Source: Leeuwenhoekiella sp. MAR_2009_132
Lineage (GTDB): Bacteria; Bacteroidota; Bacteroidia; Flavobacteriales; Flavobacteriaceae
Assembly (NCBI RefSeq): GCF_000687915.1
Contig: NZ_JHZY01000002.1
Coordinates: 682,001 to 746,000, forward strand
DNA: 64,000 nt
Direction: 5' to 3'
Shown here: in pieces, positions 20,882-30,364 of the stretch
Layout: each line of letters begins with the position of its first letter
Numbering within the stretch: the first letter of the stretch is position 1
Made by a program: the position numbers and the translations under genes
The notes under the pieces: model-generated
What the model saw: the letters and a program-made list of their open reading frames with translations, nothing else
Databases searched by the model: none
Told to the model about the DNA's origin: nothing

Positions 20882-22300
20882 ATGAAACCTAAAAACAACT
20901 TATTATTATTATATCAGAAACTGTTTTTAGGTTTTATGCTTCTTTTTACTTCTGTATTATTTATTTCCTGTAGTGAGGATATCAAAAAAGAAATAATTTT
21001 TGAAGCAGGAGTTGTTGATACGATCCACTTTAATTATTCTAATCAAGCTCACATCGCTGTGCCCTTAAAGATAGATAGTACAGTTTATGATTTTATATTT
21101 GATACAGGCGCACACACCACAATTTTTGATGATGAAATTGCAATGGAATCAATTAGTAATCATACCTCTATATTTATGGATTATTATGGAGAGAAGCGGA
21201 CTGATAAATGGGTATTTCCAGAGAAAGTACATGTGGGAAACGTTTCTTTTTTAAATTTCAATGATTTTAAGCAAACTAGTCTAACTATAAGTGGAATTTT
21301 AGGAAACAATATACTACGGGAACTCTGTTGGGTGATTGATTTTATAAATGGTAAAATATACGTCACTAATGACATAAAAAATCTAAAGCTACAATTAGGA
21401 GAAGGTTTACCTTTTACGCTGAGAAATAATATTGTTCATGTGAATTCTCAAATAGGAGGCAACACCGTACCACTAATAATTGATACAGGTGACCCAACAG
21501 CGGCAATAAGGATGAACAACCGTTATCTGGGTGAGGATCGTAAAGTTGATATGATTAAATGGAAATATTATAGAGATCCCCTGAACATATACAATGAGTC
21601 GAAGCCTGTGGTAGAAGACTCATCTTATGAAACAATTTTACCACTTAAGTTAGGCGATAGGATTTATGGAGATGAACTAGTTAAATACGTCAATTATAGA
21701 GAACACGCTGGTGTGGGATTGGGTTTTTTATCTCGATTTGAGAAAGTGATATTTGATTATCCCAATCGTAAATTATATTTTTTGGGAGAAGGTCACAAAA
21801 CGGTAGCGTATCATATTGAAGCTAACGAAGCTTTAAATGGTTCAGGTGTTTATGTAGGATTAAAGGATAGTTTGGTAATCGTAAAGGGCCTTTCAAATCA
21901 AGTACAAAAAGAAGGATTAAAATTGGGTGATACTATTATCGGAGTCGATGAAGTAGTTTTTCCTAAAAGTTTAAGGGACGATTTTTTTCAAGAACAAAAA
22001 GAAATGATGTATTATATCAATAAAACGGATAATGATTCAACAGTACAATCTTTTGAGGAAATAAAGAATTCAAAATTTATGCAGTTAACTACTAAATTAC
22101 GGAATTTAGATACAGTTGCTGTTCTGCACGTCAAGAGGAAAAAAGAGTTTGTTAATTTGGCTGTAAAGCCTAAGGTGAATTTTGATAAATTTCCTGATAC
22201 ATTCCAAACTTATACGCAGTTTAATTTAGATTATTTACCAATTTTATATACAAAAGGTCATATGTATAAGAAGCCACACATTTATTTTAAAAAGGAGTAA
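20882..22300 (+). CDS. Retropepsin-like aspartyl protease lipoprotein with PDZ domain
   Basis: A 472-residue lipoprotein (lipobox FISC, C30). Two aspartyl-protease halves are visible: FDTGAHTT (D74) followed by SGILGNNIL, and IDTGDPTAA (D201) followed by GVGLGFLSRFEKVIFDYPNRKLYF, so both lobes of a pepsin-like fold are on one chain. A PDZ-like domain follows at about 305-360 (GLSNQVQKEGLKLGDTIIGVDEV). Family members are annotated as aspartyl protease family proteins in Bacteroidota, with largely unknown targets. It begins 37 bases after the PUL and may be read through from it, but its composition and function do not tie it clearly to glycan breakdown. Confidence 0.8.
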   Translation: MKPKNNLLLLYQKLFLGFMLLFTSVLFISCSEDIKKEIIFEAGVVDTIHFNYSNQAHIAVPLKIDSTVYDFIFDTGAHTTIFDDEIAMESISNHTSIFMDYYGEKRTDKWVFPEKVHVGNVSFLNFNDFKQTSLTISGILGNNILRELCWVIDFINGKIYVTNDIKNLKLQLGEGLPFTLRNNIVHVNSQIGGNTVPLIIDTGDPTAAIRMNNRYLGEDRKVDMIKWKYYRDPLNIYNESKPVVEDSSYETILPLKLGDRIYGDELVKYVNYREHAGVGLGFLSRFEKVIFDYPNRKLYFLGEGHKTVAYHIEANEALNGSGVYVGLKDSLVIVKGLSNQVQKEGLKLGDTIIGVDEVVFPKSLRDDFFQEQKEMMYYINKTDNDSTVQSFEEIKNSKFMQLTTKLRNLDTVAVLHVKRKKEFVNLAVKPKVNFDKFPDTFQTYTQFNLDYLPILYTKGHMYKKPHIYFKKE

Positions 22301-22367
22301 TGTGTTAGTTATTATAGCCCCTACAGAATAATTATACAAATTTTAAAATCTGTAATCCTATATTAAT

Positions 22368-25106
22368 ATGAATTTAAACCGATCACTTTCTGTAAAATCC
22401 TTTTTAAGACTAGTGCTTTGCACTTTTCTATTTTTTACAACTTTTAGTCGTGCTCAGGAACAAATCGCACAGGAGGCCTTTGCAGAAAAGGTGTATTTGC
22501 AACTCGATAAAAGCGTCTATCAAAAAGGAGAAACCTTATGGTTTAAGGCGATTGTAACTCAGGCAAAAGATCATCAGCCATCTCCATTAAGTAAGACGTT
22601 GCACGTAGAACTCATAGATGCCAATGATAAAATAATAGATAGTAAGCAGATTCCGTTAGAGCAGGGAATGGGTTCAAATTCTTTTGAATTAGCTTATTAC
22701 TATTTAGCAGGTGCTTATCAACTCAGAGGGTATACAGAGTGGAATCGTAATTTTGGAGATGAATTTACTTTTGAAACTCATATTCAAATTTTAGAAGATA
22801 AAGCCTCACAAACTACAGAGGTTTTTAAAATTCTAAATACAGGTACAGCCGTTGCCGGAAATCAGCTTGAAGTTTTAATTAAACCTGAGTTTATAGATTC
22901 TACTGCTGGAGCTACTATTGACGTACATTTTGAGGTAGCCGGGAATACTAAAACATACCCTGTAGCAAAAAATGAAGCTGGAGATTTTATATTTAAAAAG
23001 GATATTCCTCAAGATGCTCAATGGAGCGAGTTAGCGGTAGAAACACCTAATGGCGCGCGGCATACTGAATTTTATAATTTAGCAAAGCCAGATATTGATT
23101 TACAATTTTTTCCTGAAGGCGGAAATTTTGTTGCAGGTGTTACCAATTTGGTTGGTTTTAAGGCACTAGATCATACCGGTAAGGGCGTTTTGGTCGAAGG
23201 TGAAGTTGTTGATGGGAGTGGAGTTGTTATAGGTAAATTTAGAAGTAATAGTCTGGGAATGGGGCAACTTTTTTTGGTTCCGAAGAAAGCTACAAAATAT
23301 CAGGCCAGACTTACAAAGACTGATGCTTTATATGAATCTAAAACCACGACATTCTTTGATTTACCCGAAGTTTCTGACCAGGGAACTTTATTAAATGTAA
23401 AGCTCCTTCGCGATAAATTACTGCTCTCAATTACTTCTACAGAATTTATAAATGATTCTATTGCAATACAGGTTGCAAGTCGCGGGATTTCTAACGGTAA
23501 AATATATCAAAAACTGAATGCGGGAAAACTTACCCTACCGGTTGATAAAAGTAGTTTGCCTGCCGGTATTATTGTCTTTACATTATTTGATGTTAATGAT
23601 AAACCACTTGCAGAACGTCTTTATTATAATGATTTAGAAACGCAATTTTTAGACCTTAATATCAGCACAGATAAGTTGAGTTATCGCTCAGGAGAAGAAG
23701 TAACCGCCAAATTAAATATTTCTAATTTTTCTAAAGAAACGGCACTTCCTACGGTTTCTGCAGTTGTTGTAGACTCTGTATTTTCTTCAGCACAAATGGG
23801 TAAATCTATTCAAACCTATATGCTGCTGAGTTCTGAGTTGAGAGGAACTATAGAGAATGCGACTTCTTATTTTGATAAAACTAATACACACAGACAACGA
23901 GACCTGGATGCTCTTATGCTAACACAAGGCTACCGAAACTATAAATTTATTTCAGAATTAAATGATAATTTTGATTTTGAGCCGGAACTGGGTTTGTATG
24001 TAAAAGGGGATGTTGCCGCATTGCTTGCCGAAAATAAAAAGAAAGAAAATGTCGAGGTTAGTCTTATGGTTTTTGGGGAGCAGCAAAGTTTTTATGAACA
24101 ACAAACAGATAGTTTGGGAAGATTTTATTTTCCGCTTCCACCATTTACGGGAAATCGTTTACGCGCCGTGCTTCAGACTAAAAATGATGCCGGTAGACAA
24201 CGAGATTATACCCTTAATCTAAACAAATTTGAAAGACCTCAGGTCGATTTTAAAACACAGGATAAGGTGAATAATACGTTAGCCTCGAATTCGGAATTTT
24301 CAGATAAAATAGCTAAAAATCCTACAGATTCATTTTTTGATTTTGATTCTAGCATAAACCAGTTAGATGAGGTTGTTTTAGATACTTATGAGATGACTCC
24401 ACAACGCAAAAAGGTTCAGGATTTATACGGTAAACCAGATGTTATTTTTGACGGAGATAAAATACGCGATAAGCAAGAAAGTTGGTCGTTTGGGTTGTTT
24501 AGTGTACTTCGGGCCGCTTTTGGCAATGAGATTACCTTTTTACCGGTAACAGACAGTACCGGGACGTACTTAAAACCGCGTATACAGGCGGGAGATGAGA
24601 CCTTAATTCTGGTAGATGGGATTACTGTGCGTAATTATGAATATCAATTACTGCAAAATTTGTCAACGGCAGATATTAAGAGTGTTGAAATAATTAAAGA
24701 GACTTCCTCAAATTATCAGGATTTGTTTAGAGAAGCAAATCCGTTTTCAGACTTTAATACAGTGCCTGCCTGGGGAAGTATTTTAGCGATTTATACTTAT
24801 AGCGGTAACGGAATTTTTACAGCGTATAAATCTAAAGGAATATTAAAAACAACCATACCGGTCTATGCTACTTCAAAAGAATTCTATGTTCCGAAATATC
24901 AAGATAGGGAGAATTCTACAGCAACAAATCAACTAGAAACTACACTTTATTGGAATCCCGATGTTATAGTAGATGACGCAGGTACCACGCATTTTTCATT
25001 TTATACTAATGACCTTCCGGGAACAAAAACCATACTCATAGAAGCGCTGTCACCTTCAGGAAAAATAGGATATTCCCGTTATGAATATACCGTTTTAGAA
25101 AATTAG
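22368..25106 (+). CDS. Secreted MG2/macroglobulin-like protein with TonB Plug-like domain
   Basis: A 912-residue protein with signal peptide (ending TFSRAQ). Residues about 40-135 are an MG2-type domain (EKVYLQLDKSVYQKGETLWFK, LSKTLHVELID, LAGAYQLRGYTEWN), as in alpha-2-macroglobulins. Further beta-sandwich repeats follow. Residues about 665-800 resemble a TonB receptor Plug (INQLDEVVLDTYEMTPQRKK, LILVDGITVRNYEYQLLQNL, DIKSVEIIKETSS) without any barrel. The C terminus returns to a macroglobulin-like strand region (VDDAGTTHFSFYTNDLPG). There is no thioester motif. Such proteins are widespread in Bacteroidota and their function is unknown. It is followed by a bidirectional terminator that closes the + strand run. 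Confidence 0.78.
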   Translation: MNLNRSLSVKSFLRLVLCTFLFFTTFSRAQEQIAQEAFAEKVYLQLDKSVYQKGETLWFKAIVTQAKDHQPSPLSKTLHVELIDANDKIIDSKQIPLEQGMGSNSFELAYYYLAGAYQLRGYTEWNRNFGDEFTFETHIQILEDKASQTTEVFKILNTGTAVAGNQLEVLIKPEFIDSTAGATIDVHFEVAGNTKTYPVAKNEAGDFIFKKDIPQDAQWSELAVETPNGARHTEFYNLAKPDIDLQFFPEGGNFVAGVTNLVGFKALDHTGKGVLVEGEVVDGSGVVIGKFRSNSLGMGQLFLVPKKATKYQARLTKTDALYESKTTTFFDLPEVSDQGTLLNVKLLRDKLLLSITSTEFINDSIAIQVASRGISNGKIYQKLNAGKLTLPVDKSSLPAGIIVFTLFDVNDKPLAERLYYNDLETQFLDLNISTDKLSYRSGEEVTAKLNISNFSKETALPTVSAVVVDSVFSSAQMGKSIQTYMLLSSELRGTIENATSYFDKTNTHRQRDLDALMLTQGYRNYKFISELNDNFDFEPELGLYVKGDVAALLAENKKKENVEVSLMVFGEQQSFYEQQTDSLGRFYFPLPPFTGNRLRAVLQTKNDAGRQRDYTLNLNKFERPQVDFKTQDKVNNTLASNSEFSDKIAKNPTDSFFDFDSSINQLDEVVLDTYEMTPQRKKVQDLYGKPDVIFDGDKIRDKQESWSFGLFSVLRAAFGNEITFLPVTDSTGTYLKPRIQAGDETLILVDGITVRNYEYQLLQNLSTADIKSVEIIKETSSNYQDLFREANPFSDFNTVPAWGSILAIYTYSGNGIFTAYKSKGILKTTIPVYATSKEFYVPKYQDRENSTATNQLETTLYWNPDVIVDDAGTTHFSFYTNDLPGTKTILIEALSPSGKIGYSRYEYTVLEN

Positions 25107-25120
25107 TTTTTAGAATAAAA

Positions 25121-25161
25121 AAATGTCGGTTGTAATTTAACTTTAATAGCAACCGACATTT
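25121..25161. terminator. Bidirectional intrinsic terminator
   Basis: A perfect 12-pair stem, AAATGTCGGTTG (25121-25132) with CAACCGACATTT (25150-25161), between convergent genes. A-runs on the left and T-runs on the right allow it to end transcription from both sides. Confidence 0.88.
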
Positions 25162-25167
25162 TAAAAT

Positions 25168-26073
25168 TTAAGGTAAGTCTTCTCCCTTAGAAGCGATATA
25201 AATTTTATACCACTGCTCGAGGCTTAATTCTATTTTAAGGGCATCTACGGCACTTTTAATACGGTTGATGTGTTGAGAGCCAACAATAGGCATTATGCCC
25301 ACAGGATGCTTCAATAACCAGGCGTACATCACCTGATCTATCGTCTCTACATTTAATTCTGATGCAATTCCTTTTAAAACGGAATGTAAGCGGTGTTCCT
25401 GTTCGGTTTCAGGTTTAAATAAACCACCACCGGCTAGTGGAGACCACGCCATGGGCTTGATTTTATGCTTTTGAAAAAACTCGATATTTTCATTATCAAA
25501 ATGCTCTAGACATCCTACCGAAATTTCAACCTGATTGGTCGCCAGTGGCATATCTAAATACGCTTGTAAACTATCAAATTGCATAGGAGAGAAATTTGAA
25601 ACCCCAAAATTAAGCACCTTCCCGCTTTGCTTTAATTCATCAAATGCTTTGGCAACTTCTTCCGGGTTAAAAAACGGAGCCGGTCTGTGTAATAACAATA
25701 AATCTAGACGGTCTGTACCTAAGTTTTTTAAGGATGCCTCAGCTTGCTGAATGATATAAGCCGCACTATAATCGTAAATTTTTACATCTAGTTGCGGATT
25801 AAAATCTGTATTCAAACGAATGCCGCACTTGCTTATAAGCTGCATTTTAGATCTCAACTCAGGTTTTAATGCGAGCGCTCGCCCAAAGAATTCTTCGCAG
25901 GTATAATTTCCGTAAATATCTGCGTGATCAAAAGAGGTTATACCCAATTCTAGAACCTGCTCAATGCGTGTTAAAAGTTCCTGGTCACTAAGATTCCAAT
26001 CTCTTAAACGCCAATAACCGTGTATGATTCTTGATAGGCTTAGGTTATTGTTGAGTGCTATTTTATTTTCCAT
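25168..26073 (-). CDS. Aldo/keto reductase (YdhF-like)
   Basis: A 301-residue cytosolic NADPH-dependent oxidoreductase. The catalytic tetrad is visible: D49 and Y54 in FDHADIYG, K82 in SKCGI and H129 in LLLLHRPAP. The barrel continues with GVSNFSP, PLATNQVEISVG, MAWSPLAGGGLF and the cofactor segment PIVGSQHINRI. The pattern is closest to YdhF-type oxidoreductases. The start of the gene lies 33 bases after the stop of the propeller gene at 26107, so both are probably transcribed together from the promoter at 27168. The substrate is unknown. Confidence 0.92.
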   Translation of the reverse strand: MENKIALNNNLSLSRIIHGYWRLRDWNLSDQELLTRIEQVLELGITSFDHADIYGNYTCEEFFGRALALKPELRSKMQLISKCGIRLNTDFNPQLDVKIYDYSAAYIIQQAEASLKNLGTDRLDLLLLHRPAPFFNPEEVAKAFDELKQSGKVLNFGVSNFSPMQFDSLQAYLDMPLATNQVEISVGCLEHFDNENIEFFQKHKIKPMAWSPLAGGGLFKPETEQEHRLHSVLKGIASELNVETIDQVMYAWLLKHPVGIMPIVGSQHINRIKSAVDALKIELSLEQWYKIYIASKGEDLP

Positions 26074-26106
26074 AGTATTGTATCGGTTTTTGCAAAAGCG
26101 AAAAAA

Positions 26107-27144
26107 TTAGTCGTTTTTAAACTTAGGTAATTTGATTTTATAAATCTCAAATTCCATATCACTAATATCACCTGTAGCTTCGTTAATTCTAGAATTTGTA
26201 TAGTAAAAATAGCCATCATAAATACTGAAGGTATCTGCCCAATTTACTTTTTTTCCTTGTGCTAAGGTTTTTGTTTTATTGCGGTCTGGTGATAAATATT
26301 CAATTTTATTTTCCTCCAGATTTGCGAGAAAAAGTCTGTTGTGCGCATCTAGAAGCATACCATCTGGAGCTCCTGTTGTATAACTCTTAATGTTTGAGGT
26401 GTCATTGTTGAGAAGATCTTCAATATTTATTTCGTATAAAGTGTATCCTGAAAGTGCGTGAAAATATAAAATGTCTTGTTCTTCATTCAGCGCTATACCA
26501 TCAGAGTTTACCGTACCCTTCCAGATTCCGTTATCAAACGTCAAAGTTTCTACTTCAGCTTTTGTCGTTTTAGAGTCGGTTAAATATCCTTTAGAAATAC
26601 CGGTTTTTAAATCTATAGTTATGATGCCACCTGCGCCTGAATCTGTAAGAAAAATTAGATCGCGTTTATGATCTATGCGCATATCATTAATGTAGGTGTT
26701 ATTTGTAAAACTGCCGTCAGTAAGCGTGTAGGTTTTTAAATGAGAATTTGTTTTTAAATCAAAAACCTGAACTTTAGGAGTGGTTATGATCCCTTTAAAC
26801 TGCGGGTTTGCTGTTTCTATAACATACAGTTTATCTGCATCGGCCCACATAGCCTGCACACTTATAAATTGATTATCCTGCGGTTTTTGATCTAAAGACC
26901 AGATATTCCAGGCACTATTAGGGTAGGGTTTTATGCTGCCGTCATCCATCACTTCAACTACAGAGTAAGGAATATCTTTTCTCCATCTGGGAAAATTGGC
27001 AAATAATCTTCCGGTTTCAGAAATGGTAATTCCGGTTACTTGAGCACCTTTAAAAGAAACGACTTTTTTCTGACTCAAAACAGGTGAATATATCAGGAAA
27101 AGCAGGCTCAATAACAAGCTTATTTTGAATGTATTTGAATGCAT
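26107..27144 (-). CDS. Secreted MRJP/yellow-type (SMP-30-like) beta-propeller protein
   Basis: A 345-residue protein with signal peptide (ending PVLSQ). It shows the major royal jelly protein/yellow family pattern: TGITISETGRLFANFPRW, YPNSAWNIW, FISVQAMWADADKLYVIETANPQ, KVQVFDL, YINDMRID, FLTDSGAGGIITIDL, SDGIALNEEQDILYFHALSG, GAPDGMLLDAHNRLFLANLEENKI and YYTNSRIN. Bacterial members are six-bladed propellers related to gluconolactonases; their substrates are not established. It is the first gene of a two-gene unit with the aldo/keto reductase, and a consensus -7 element lies 24 bases upstream of its ATG. Confidence 0.82.
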   Translation of the reverse strand: MHSNTFKISLLLSLLFLIYSPVLSQKKVVSFKGAQVTGITISETGRLFANFPRWRKDIPYSVVEVMDDGSIKPYPNSAWNIWSLDQKPQDNQFISVQAMWADADKLYVIETANPQFKGIITTPKVQVFDLKTNSHLKTYTLTDGSFTNNTYINDMRIDHKRDLIFLTDSGAGGIITIDLKTGISKGYLTDSKTTKAEVETLTFDNGIWKGTVNSDGIALNEEQDILYFHALSGYTLYEINIEDLLNNDTSNIKSYTTGAPDGMLLDAHNRLFLANLEENKIEYLSPDRNKTKTLAQGKKVNWADTFSIYDGYFYYTNSRINEATGDISDMEFEIYKIKLPKFKND

Positions 27145-27167
27145 GATTTTAAATTAAAAATTGACTG

Positions 27168-27175
27168 CAAAGATA
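27168..27175 (-). promoter_or_regulatory. -7 promoter element TATCTTTG for the MRJP-type gene
   Basis: Read on the minus strand, TATCTTTG matches the Bacteroidota TAnnTTTG -7 consensus exactly and ends 24 bases before the ATG at 27144. No good TTG -33 box is seen at the usual distance. Confidence 0.5.
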
Positions 27176-27277
27176 CAGTTGCTAAGCGCTACAGGAGGTT
27201 GACTTACGTTAAGACTTTCTTATTTTAAGCGGTACAGACAAACCTGATTCGTCTCTTTAATATAGGTTGAAAGAAAA

Positions 27278-28033
27278 TTAATTGCTTAATAAAATTGTAC
27301 CAAAAAGTCCTGAATCGGTGGCTATTCTATTTTCATAATCTTCAGGAATAGGCATAGAACCTATGATCGTATTTGTTGTTTTTGTCTTTTCTAGAGAGTC
27401 AACACTAACATAAGCGAGGGCAAAACCTAATTTTTTATCTACGGAAAGTTTAACGGCCTCATTAGGCTGATTGTCACAATAACTTTCTTTAAAAACAGTA
27501 ACCTTAATTTCCCAATACAATTTAGAGTCAGTTTTTGAAAGTTCGCTGTCTATATGATTGTTGTAAATAGTGGGTTTATTTTCTGCATTATAATCAATTA
27601 TAAAACCATCAGAAAGTATCTGATACGCAAATGCACTATGATTAGCGGCGTGATCGCCGCCGCTATTATTTTCGTCAAGATAGACTATGACACGGTTCTG
27701 ATCTTTAAACGTACTCAGCGGATTATTAAATGTACGTTTGAGTTGTTCATTTTCAATAGCGAGCAAAATAAAAAGAGCATCAGGCGTCCACGTAAGTTTG
27801 TATTGCGCAGCATATGTTATGTTATCACCCTGCCAAGTATTATCAAGTGGAATCCAGGCAATCTTTTTCCAGGCAGGATCAGTTGGTTTTCCGTCAATGT
27901 AGGGTGAGATTTCTGATCGGGATACCGCCTGAAAAGTTTCTTGAGACTTTTCAAAAAGTGGAGGAGGGGTTTTATCTTTTTCGCAAGAACTGAATGTCAC
28001 TGTGAGTATAACGAAAACTAAAAAATATTTCAT
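27278..28033 (-). CDS. CBM9-like carbohydrate-binding lipoprotein
   Basis: A 251-residue lipoprotein (lipobox FSSC-E). Residues about 35-245 resemble the carbohydrate-binding family 9-like domain found in secreted Bacteroidota proteins: SPYIDGKPTDPAWKKIAWIPL, YAAQYKLTWTPDALFILLAIEN, NRVIVYLDENNSGG, FAYQILSDGFIIDYNAE and KLGFALAYVSVDS. No catalytic domain is attached. It follows the MFS gene by 51 bases on the same strand and is likely part of the same transcript. The ligand is unknown. Confidence 0.75.
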   Translation of the reverse strand: MKYFLVFVILTVTFSSCEKDKTPPPLFEKSQETFQAVSRSEISPYIDGKPTDPAWKKIAWIPLDNTWQGDNITYAAQYKLTWTPDALFILLAIENEQLKRTFNNPLSTFKDQNRVIVYLDENNSGGDHAANHSAFAYQILSDGFIIDYNAENKPTIYNNHIDSELSKTDSKLYWEIKVTVFKESYCDNQPNEAVKLSVDKKLGFALAYVSVDSLEKTKTTNTIIGSMPIPEDYENRIATDSGLFGTILLSN

Positions 28034-28084
28034 AAACTAACGTAATATCTACAATCTCAGAATCTACTACAGAAACAGCGACTT

Positions 28085-29266
28085 TTATTTGGATTTATTC
28101 TTGTGGCTCCTTGTTCTCAATAAACTAAAAATGCCAAATATAGGACCTACAGCTAATACCAAAAAAAGATACTGCATATCAAATTGAACTGCAAAATAAC
28201 CTACCAATTGAATACTGATAATGGTTATTGCAAAACCTACACAATTTACTAACGTGAGAGCTGTACCGCGATACGCTGCAATTGCATTGCTAGCAACTAA
28301 TGTCGAAAACTGCGGACTGTCTGCAATCACCATCGCTCCCCAGAATAATAGAAACGATATAAAAAGCCAAAACGGAAGATATATACTAAAGGGCGAGAGC
28401 AAACAGCATAATCCTGATGCGATGAGAGAAAACCGAGCGACGCGCTCACTCCCTCTTTTTGCACTTATATGTCCTCCTAATGCACACGCTATAGCACCAA
28501 TAGCCAAAGTTGAAAAAGCAATTAGCGGAACATTAATCAGCAAATTTTGGGTGTTTGCGTAATAGGCAATAAAGAGTGGTATAAAGCCCCAAAAGGCGTA
28601 CAATTCCCACATATGACCCCAGTAACCAAAAGCAGCCGACCGAAAAGCCGCTCCTTTAAAAAGTTGCGGAATTGCATTTAAATTCAGGCGTTGTTGTACT
28701 TTTCTAAAAGGGCCATCAGGAACGCCAATGCCTATGAGTAAACCTCCTAACAATGCTAGGCCACTGGTAAGCATAGTAATAGTTTTGTAATTTATAGAAA
28801 CTCCTAAACTATTTAAAAAATGTGGTAAAGCGGTTCCTAAGACAAGTGCTCCCACTAGATATCCCAATGCTTTACCCAGGCCTTTTTCAAAATAATCTGA
28901 AGCTATTTTCATTCCTACAGGATAAATACCGGCTAAGAAAAAACCCGTTGTGAAGCGGGATGCTAAAATCGTATTCAAAGAAACCTCAGGAATGATTAAG
29001 GTAAGATTAGTAAGTGCTCCCAAAAATGAACATAGCATAAAAACCTTTGAAGGGGAGTAGCGGTCTGCAAAAGCAAGTATGGCAAATACTAAAGTGCCGC
29101 TTATAAACCCAAATTGTACAGCGGCTAGAATATCACCAATGCTGTTTGTCTCGTTCAATTGAGAAAACGGCAATTGAGGTACAACAATATTCCCCACAAA
29201 CCACAATGAGGTTCCCAGAAATTGAGCGAGAACAATAAATAGAATTATTCGGGAATTATGTGGCAC
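28085..29266 (-). CDS. Major facilitator superfamily transporter
   Basis: A 393-residue inner-membrane protein with about 12 hydrophobic helices, e.g. IILFIVLAQFLGTSLWFVGN, FISGTLVFAILAFADRYSP (loop 2-3 motif ADRYSP), FTTGFFLAGIYPVGM and FWLFISFLLFWGAMVIADSP. The only plausible start is GTG at 29266; no ATG is available upstream in frame. It lies 14 bases after the stop of the TolB-like gene, pointing to translational coupling. The family transports small solutes; no substrate can be named. Confidence 0.88.
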   Translation of the reverse strand: MPHNSRIILFIVLAQFLGTSLWFVGNIVVPQLPFSQLNETNSIGDILAAVQFGFISGTLVFAILAFADRYSPSKVFMLCSFLGALTNLTLIIPEVSLNTILASRFTTGFFLAGIYPVGMKIASDYFEKGLGKALGYLVGALVLGTALPHFLNSLGVSINYKTITMLTSGLALLGGLLIGIGVPDGPFRKVQQRLNLNAIPQLFKGAAFRSAAFGYWGHMWELYAFWGFIPLFIAYYANTQNLLINVPLIAFSTLAIGAIACALGGHISAKRGSERVARFSLIASGLCCLLSPFSIYLPFWLFISFLLFWGAMVIADSPQFSTLVASNAIAAYRGTALTLVNCVGFAITIISIQLVGYFAVQFDMQYLFLVLAVGPIFGIFSLLRTRSHKNKSK

Positions 29267-29280
29267 AAATACAACTTAAA

Positions 29281-30159
29281 TTAATTGACAGGTTCTGCTG
29301 CTAGAGCGAGGTGTTTACCATCGGGGCTAATAGAAATTCGAGTTATACCTGTAAGCTTATAGCTGTTTAAACTGGCAGCAAATTTCCAGGCAGGTTCACC
29401 AAAAAGGTCATAAATAAAAAGACTGTCACCGCTGCCTAAAATGATTCGGTTTTCATCTAGCCACGCATAATCCTGTCTGCCTATAGGCAACTCACAAACA
29501 AAATAACTCGTAGGTTCTTCGCCTGAAAGATCAAGTATATATAAATCCATATTCTGATCATCATTTTCAACGGTGTAACTCATAGAATGGCTGTTAGGGA
29601 CTTTATGAAGCGATCTCCCGGCATTGCCTATAATTTTTTGAAGACTGTCTTTATTTGAATTTTTAAAGAATAAATCCATTTTATTAGGAACTAAAACAGA
29701 GGCTATAAAGGTGTCTTTATCGTAAAACGAAAAATAACCTACCTGACTGCTGTCTAGCAGCTTTTGAAAAGCTTTGGTTTTAAAATCATATACAGCAAGT
29801 CGTTGTTTACCTTCTGAATCTTGACGCACCGCCACGACGCGATCGGTTTCTGGAAGGCGTTGCGGTGAGAAGAATCCGCTGTTGGGTTCGTCAGTTAAAA
29901 CAGAAGTTTTCTGTGTGCTGATTTCATAAATACCTATTGCCGTCAGGCTGTCTGCAGTATGGCTGTAGATTAAGGTAGTATCATCATAAAAAGAAGGTTG
30001 ACTATCGTATCCTTTATTTTTAGATATATTCTCACCACCGGTGACTTCAAAAGTAGTAGGAGTTGTTTTGATATTAAACAGGTAAACTTCAGGATCTGAT
30101 TGAGCATATGTTGCAAAGCACAGAAAACCCAGAAGTCCTAATAAAGATAATTTTAGCAT
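29281..30159 (-). CDS. Secreted TolB/WD40-like beta-propeller protein
   Basis: A 292-residue protein with signal peptide (MLKLSLLGLLGFLCFATYAQ). PD40/TolB-like propeller motifs are present: NKGYDSQPSFYDDTTLIYSH, GIYEISTQKTSVLTDEPNSGFFSPQRLP, RLAVYDFKTKAFQKLLD, MDLYILDLSGEEPTSY and the final RISISPDGKHLALAAEP. There are no catalytic residues. It heads a run with the MFS transporter and CBM9-like lipoprotein, and a promoter lies just upstream. It probably has a binding or periplasmic scaffolding role; the function is unknown. Confidence 0.78.
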   Translation of the reverse strand: MLKLSLLGLLGFLCFATYAQSDPEVYLFNIKTTPTTFEVTGGENISKNKGYDSQPSFYDDTTLIYSHTADSLTAIGIYEISTQKTSVLTDEPNSGFFSPQRLPETDRVVAVRQDSEGKQRLAVYDFKTKAFQKLLDSSQVGYFSFYDKDTFIASVLVPNKMDLFFKNSNKDSLQKIIGNAGRSLHKVPNSHSMSYTVENDDQNMDLYILDLSGEEPTSYFVCELPIGRQDYAWLDENRIILGSGDSLFIYDLFGEPAWKFAASLNSYKLTGITRISISPDGKHLALAAEPVN

Positions 30160-30177
30160 AGTGGTTCAATAAAGTTT

Positions 30178-30206
30178 TAAAGATACAGATGTTTGTGCAA
30201 AGACAA
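30178..30206 (-). promoter_or_regulatory. Flavobacterial-type promoter for the TolB-like/MFS operon
   Basis: On the minus strand TTG (30204-30206), an 18-base spacer and TATCTTTA (30178-30185) fit the TTG-N17/23-TAnnTTTG consensus except for the last base. The ATG at 30159 is 18 bases downstream. Confidence 0.55.
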
Positions 30207-30280
30207 ATGCAAGGATTGAGCCGTTTTGATAAAATTAAAAATGCAAAACCTGGAATTTAAAAATATAGAATTTAAAACCG

Positions 30281-30364
30281 CGTGAGGGATTGTAGTGTAA
30301 ATCCTTTAAGAGCATTAAAGCGATTAAAGATTGTAACGAAAAGCCCGGCCCAAAGGGCACGCCC
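30281..30364 (+). ncRNA. Candidate structured RNA element (Flavo-1-like)
   Basis: A GC-rich island in AT-rich surroundings, beginning CGTGAGGGATTGTAGTG and ending AAGCCCGGCCCAAAGGGC then ACGCCC. AGGATT-type pairing (GGATT 30287-30291 with AATCC 30300-30304) and GCCC...GGGC pairing near 30343-30358 give at least two hairpins. I recall very similar GTGAGGGAT...AAAGCCCG...GGGCACGCCC strings recurring between genes in many flavobacteria and suspect the Flavo-1 motif, but that name is from memory and unchecked. Neither neighbour gene covers it. The strand is set by that recollection. Confidence 0.5.
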
